From NCBI RefSeq assembly GCF_013839515.1, contig NZ_JACDNQ010000001.1, positions 82,681 to 146,680 of the forward strand: a stretch of 64,000 bases of DNA, written 5' to 3'. This document shows, piece by piece, positions 63,155-64,000 of this stretch. Numbering within the stretch: position 1 is the stretch's first letter; each line of letters opens with the position of its first letter. A program made the translations under genes and the position numbers. This stretch comes from Natronomonas salinimetallica (GTDB taxonomy: Archaea; Halobacteriota; Halobacteria; Halobacteriales; Haloarculaceae). The notes under the pieces are model-generated. The model saw only the letters and a program-made list of their open reading frames with translations. It searched no databases and was not told where the DNA came from.

Positions 63155-63805
63155 TTAAGCACCATCTTTTTCTTCGTCGGGTTTCCTCGCGGGCCTTCGG
63201 CCCGCTGCGGGAACCGCTCCTCGAAAAACATGGGTGAAAAAGGCCGGACGCTCACTCCGTTCGCGTCCGGTGAACCGCGCTCGCGACGCTCGCGCGGATG
63301 CTACCGCTACACCTTCGTTACTATCAGCTACAGCACCTTCGTTACTATCAGCTACAGCACCTTCGTTGATATCACCCACTGCACATTCGTTACTATCAGC
63401 TACAGCAACTTCGTTGATATCACCCACTGCACATTCGTTACTATCACCTACTGCACCTTCGTTACTATCAGCTACAGCACCTTCGTTACTATCACCTACA
63501 GCACCTTCGTTACTATCAGCTACAGCACCTTCGTTACTATCAGCTACAGCACCTTCGTTACTATCACCTACAGCACCTTCGTTACTATCACCTACAGCAC
63601 CTTCGTTACTATCAGCTACAGCACCTTCGTTACTATCAGCTACAGCACCTTCGTTACTATCACCTACTGCACCTTCGTTACTATCAGCTACAGCACCTTC
63701 GTCGATATCACCCACTGCACCTTCGTTACTATCACCTACTGCACCTTCGTTACTATCACCTATTACAACCCCGTCAGTATCTGCTGTCCTGTTGATGGCC
63801 GCCAC
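63155..63805 (-). CDS. Octapeptide-repeat protein (doubtful)
   Basis: A 216-residue frame from the ATG at 63805 with nineteen consecutive repeats of [AG]-D-[SI]-[ND]-E-[GCV]-A-V. It then has an arginine-rich tail that reads into GC-rich intergenic sequence. The repeats are acidic, as expected in a halophile, and alanine and valine codons vary synonymously (GCT/GCA, GTA/GTG). The same positions are also third bases in one plus-strand frame, so this does not prove the strand. It could be a real surface or scaffold protein, a truncated one, or a DNA-level repeat. Confidence 0.35.
   Translation of the reverse strand: MAAINRTADTDGVVIGDSNEGAVGDSNEGAVGDIDEGAVADSNEGAVGDSNEGAVADSNEGAVADSNEGAVGDSNEGAVGDSNEGAVADSNEGAVADSNEGAVGDSNEGAVADSNEGAVGDSNECAVGDINEVAVADSNECAVGDINEGAVADSNEGAVADSNEGVAVASARASRARFTGRERSERPAFFTHVFRGAVPAAGRRPARKPDEEKDGA
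63304..63765. repeat. 24-bp tandem repeat array, about 19 units
   Basis: The unit is AGCTACAGCACCTTCGTTACTATC with a limited set of variants (AGC/ACC, CTACAGC/CCACTGC, GTTACTATC/GTTGATATC). Variants are interspersed rather than clustered, suggesting repeated unequal exchange. It lies upstream of rpsL. It is not CRISPR: there are no unique spacers. Confidence 0.92.
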
Positions 63806-63904
63806 GTCCGGAGGCGACCGAGACGCCCCGGCTCATGCTGATCACGCTCACGGTGTCTCGCCGAGCGCCATCCGTTGACGGCGCGTGGCGCTCCAAGACG
63901 AGCG

Positions 63905-64000
63905 TACTCATACTGACGGACAAAAGAATGTACACACGACGCACGAGGATCACGCCGTTCGACGGAGCGAACGGCGAATCACTCGTGAGTCGGTTTCATT
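63905..64000. repeat. Palindromic repeat B, copy 2 (core inverted)
   Basis: A 36-base left arm (63905-63940) and 12-base right arm (63989-64000) are identical to the copy at 17555-17650. The 48-base palindromic core (63941-63988) is in the opposite orientation. It ends exactly at the window edge, so its full extent may be longer. The rest of 63806-63904 shows no gene. Confidence 0.85.

Noticed and set aside
63304..63765. 24-bp array as a CRISPR locus.
   Set aside because: Repeat units abut each other with no unique spacers and no cas genes nearby. The same applies to the 19-, 29- and 49-bp arrays.
63092..63878. Two plus-strand frames through the 24-bp array (Thr/Ile/Tyr- and Ser/Leu-rich).
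   Set aside because: They start in rpsL antisense or low-complexity DNA and give neutral or basic proteins, less likely in a halophile than the acidic minus frame; even that frame is doubtful.

Overview
The window is chromosomal DNA of a halophilic archaeon (class Halobacteria). The evidence is high GC, acidic proteins, many GTG starts, TATA-like boxes about 25-30 bases before start codons (leaderless transcripts), Tat/lipobox secreted proteins, archaeal EF-1A and EF-2 (with the diphthamide histidine), uS7, uS12 and uS10, and many typically haloarchaeal families (DUF99, DUF5786, DUF5781, amphi-Trp, DacZ, LrpA next to glnA). Genus cannot be settled from sequence alone.

Layout. 1-5.8 kb: cobalt/cobalamin cluster (cobN partial at the window edge, chlI/chlD fusion, cbtB, cbtA, thioredoxin-like 2Fe-2S protein). 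5.9-9 kb: RtcB-type RNA ligase, amphi-Trp protein, nucleoside-recognition membrane protein. 9-12.8 kb: proline operon proC-proB-proA, then a diadenylate cyclase. 12.9-19.6 kb: a lower-GC sensory island of three histidine kinases. The middle kinase lies inside a transposon-like unit (24-bp terminal inverted repeats, 9-bp target duplication, no transposase). The third has an intact LOV photosensor signature and is bracketed by copies of an ~85-bp miniature element. 19.6-34.1 kb: mostly housekeeping genes (rlmE, SNF transporter, RHH regulator plus queuosine-precursor-type transporter, rnz, AAA ATPase, PhnP-like hydrolase, ABC-2 exporter, DUF420, folate cyclo-ligase, larC, glnA/lrp, hisH). 34.2-43.9 kb: a frameshifted small gene, a repeat-filled gap, type-4 uracil-DNA glycosylase, DUF99, DUF5786, a fourth histidine kinase, an MBL hydrolase, a CcdA/thioredoxin pair and an RND exporter. 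44-48.2 kb: a 1380-aa type IIG restriction-modification protein whose specificity half is AT-rich. 48.5-51.7 kb: LolA-like protein divergent from a LolD/MacB-like ABC pair. 52.1-53.4 kb: a 1.3-kb islet carrying an RHH/PIN toxin-antitoxin-like pair, inserted at the 3' end of tRNA-Ala(CGC). 53.7-63.1 kb: translation genes (rpsJ, tuf, fusA, rpsG, rpsL) interspersed with hom/ACT, a sugar dehydrogenase and DUF5781. 63.2-64 kb: a 19-unit, 24-bp repeat array and a second copy of a palindromic repeat.

Two themes recur. First, tandem repeats of differing unit length (17-49 bp) sit next to gene starts or inside low-complexity coding segments. Second, small mobile or repeat units carry accessory genes without any recombinase of their own. 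The strongest candidates for something undescribed are the histidine-kinase transposon cassette at 14.04-17.46 kb and the recombinase-free toxin-antitoxin islet at 52.06-53.38 kb.
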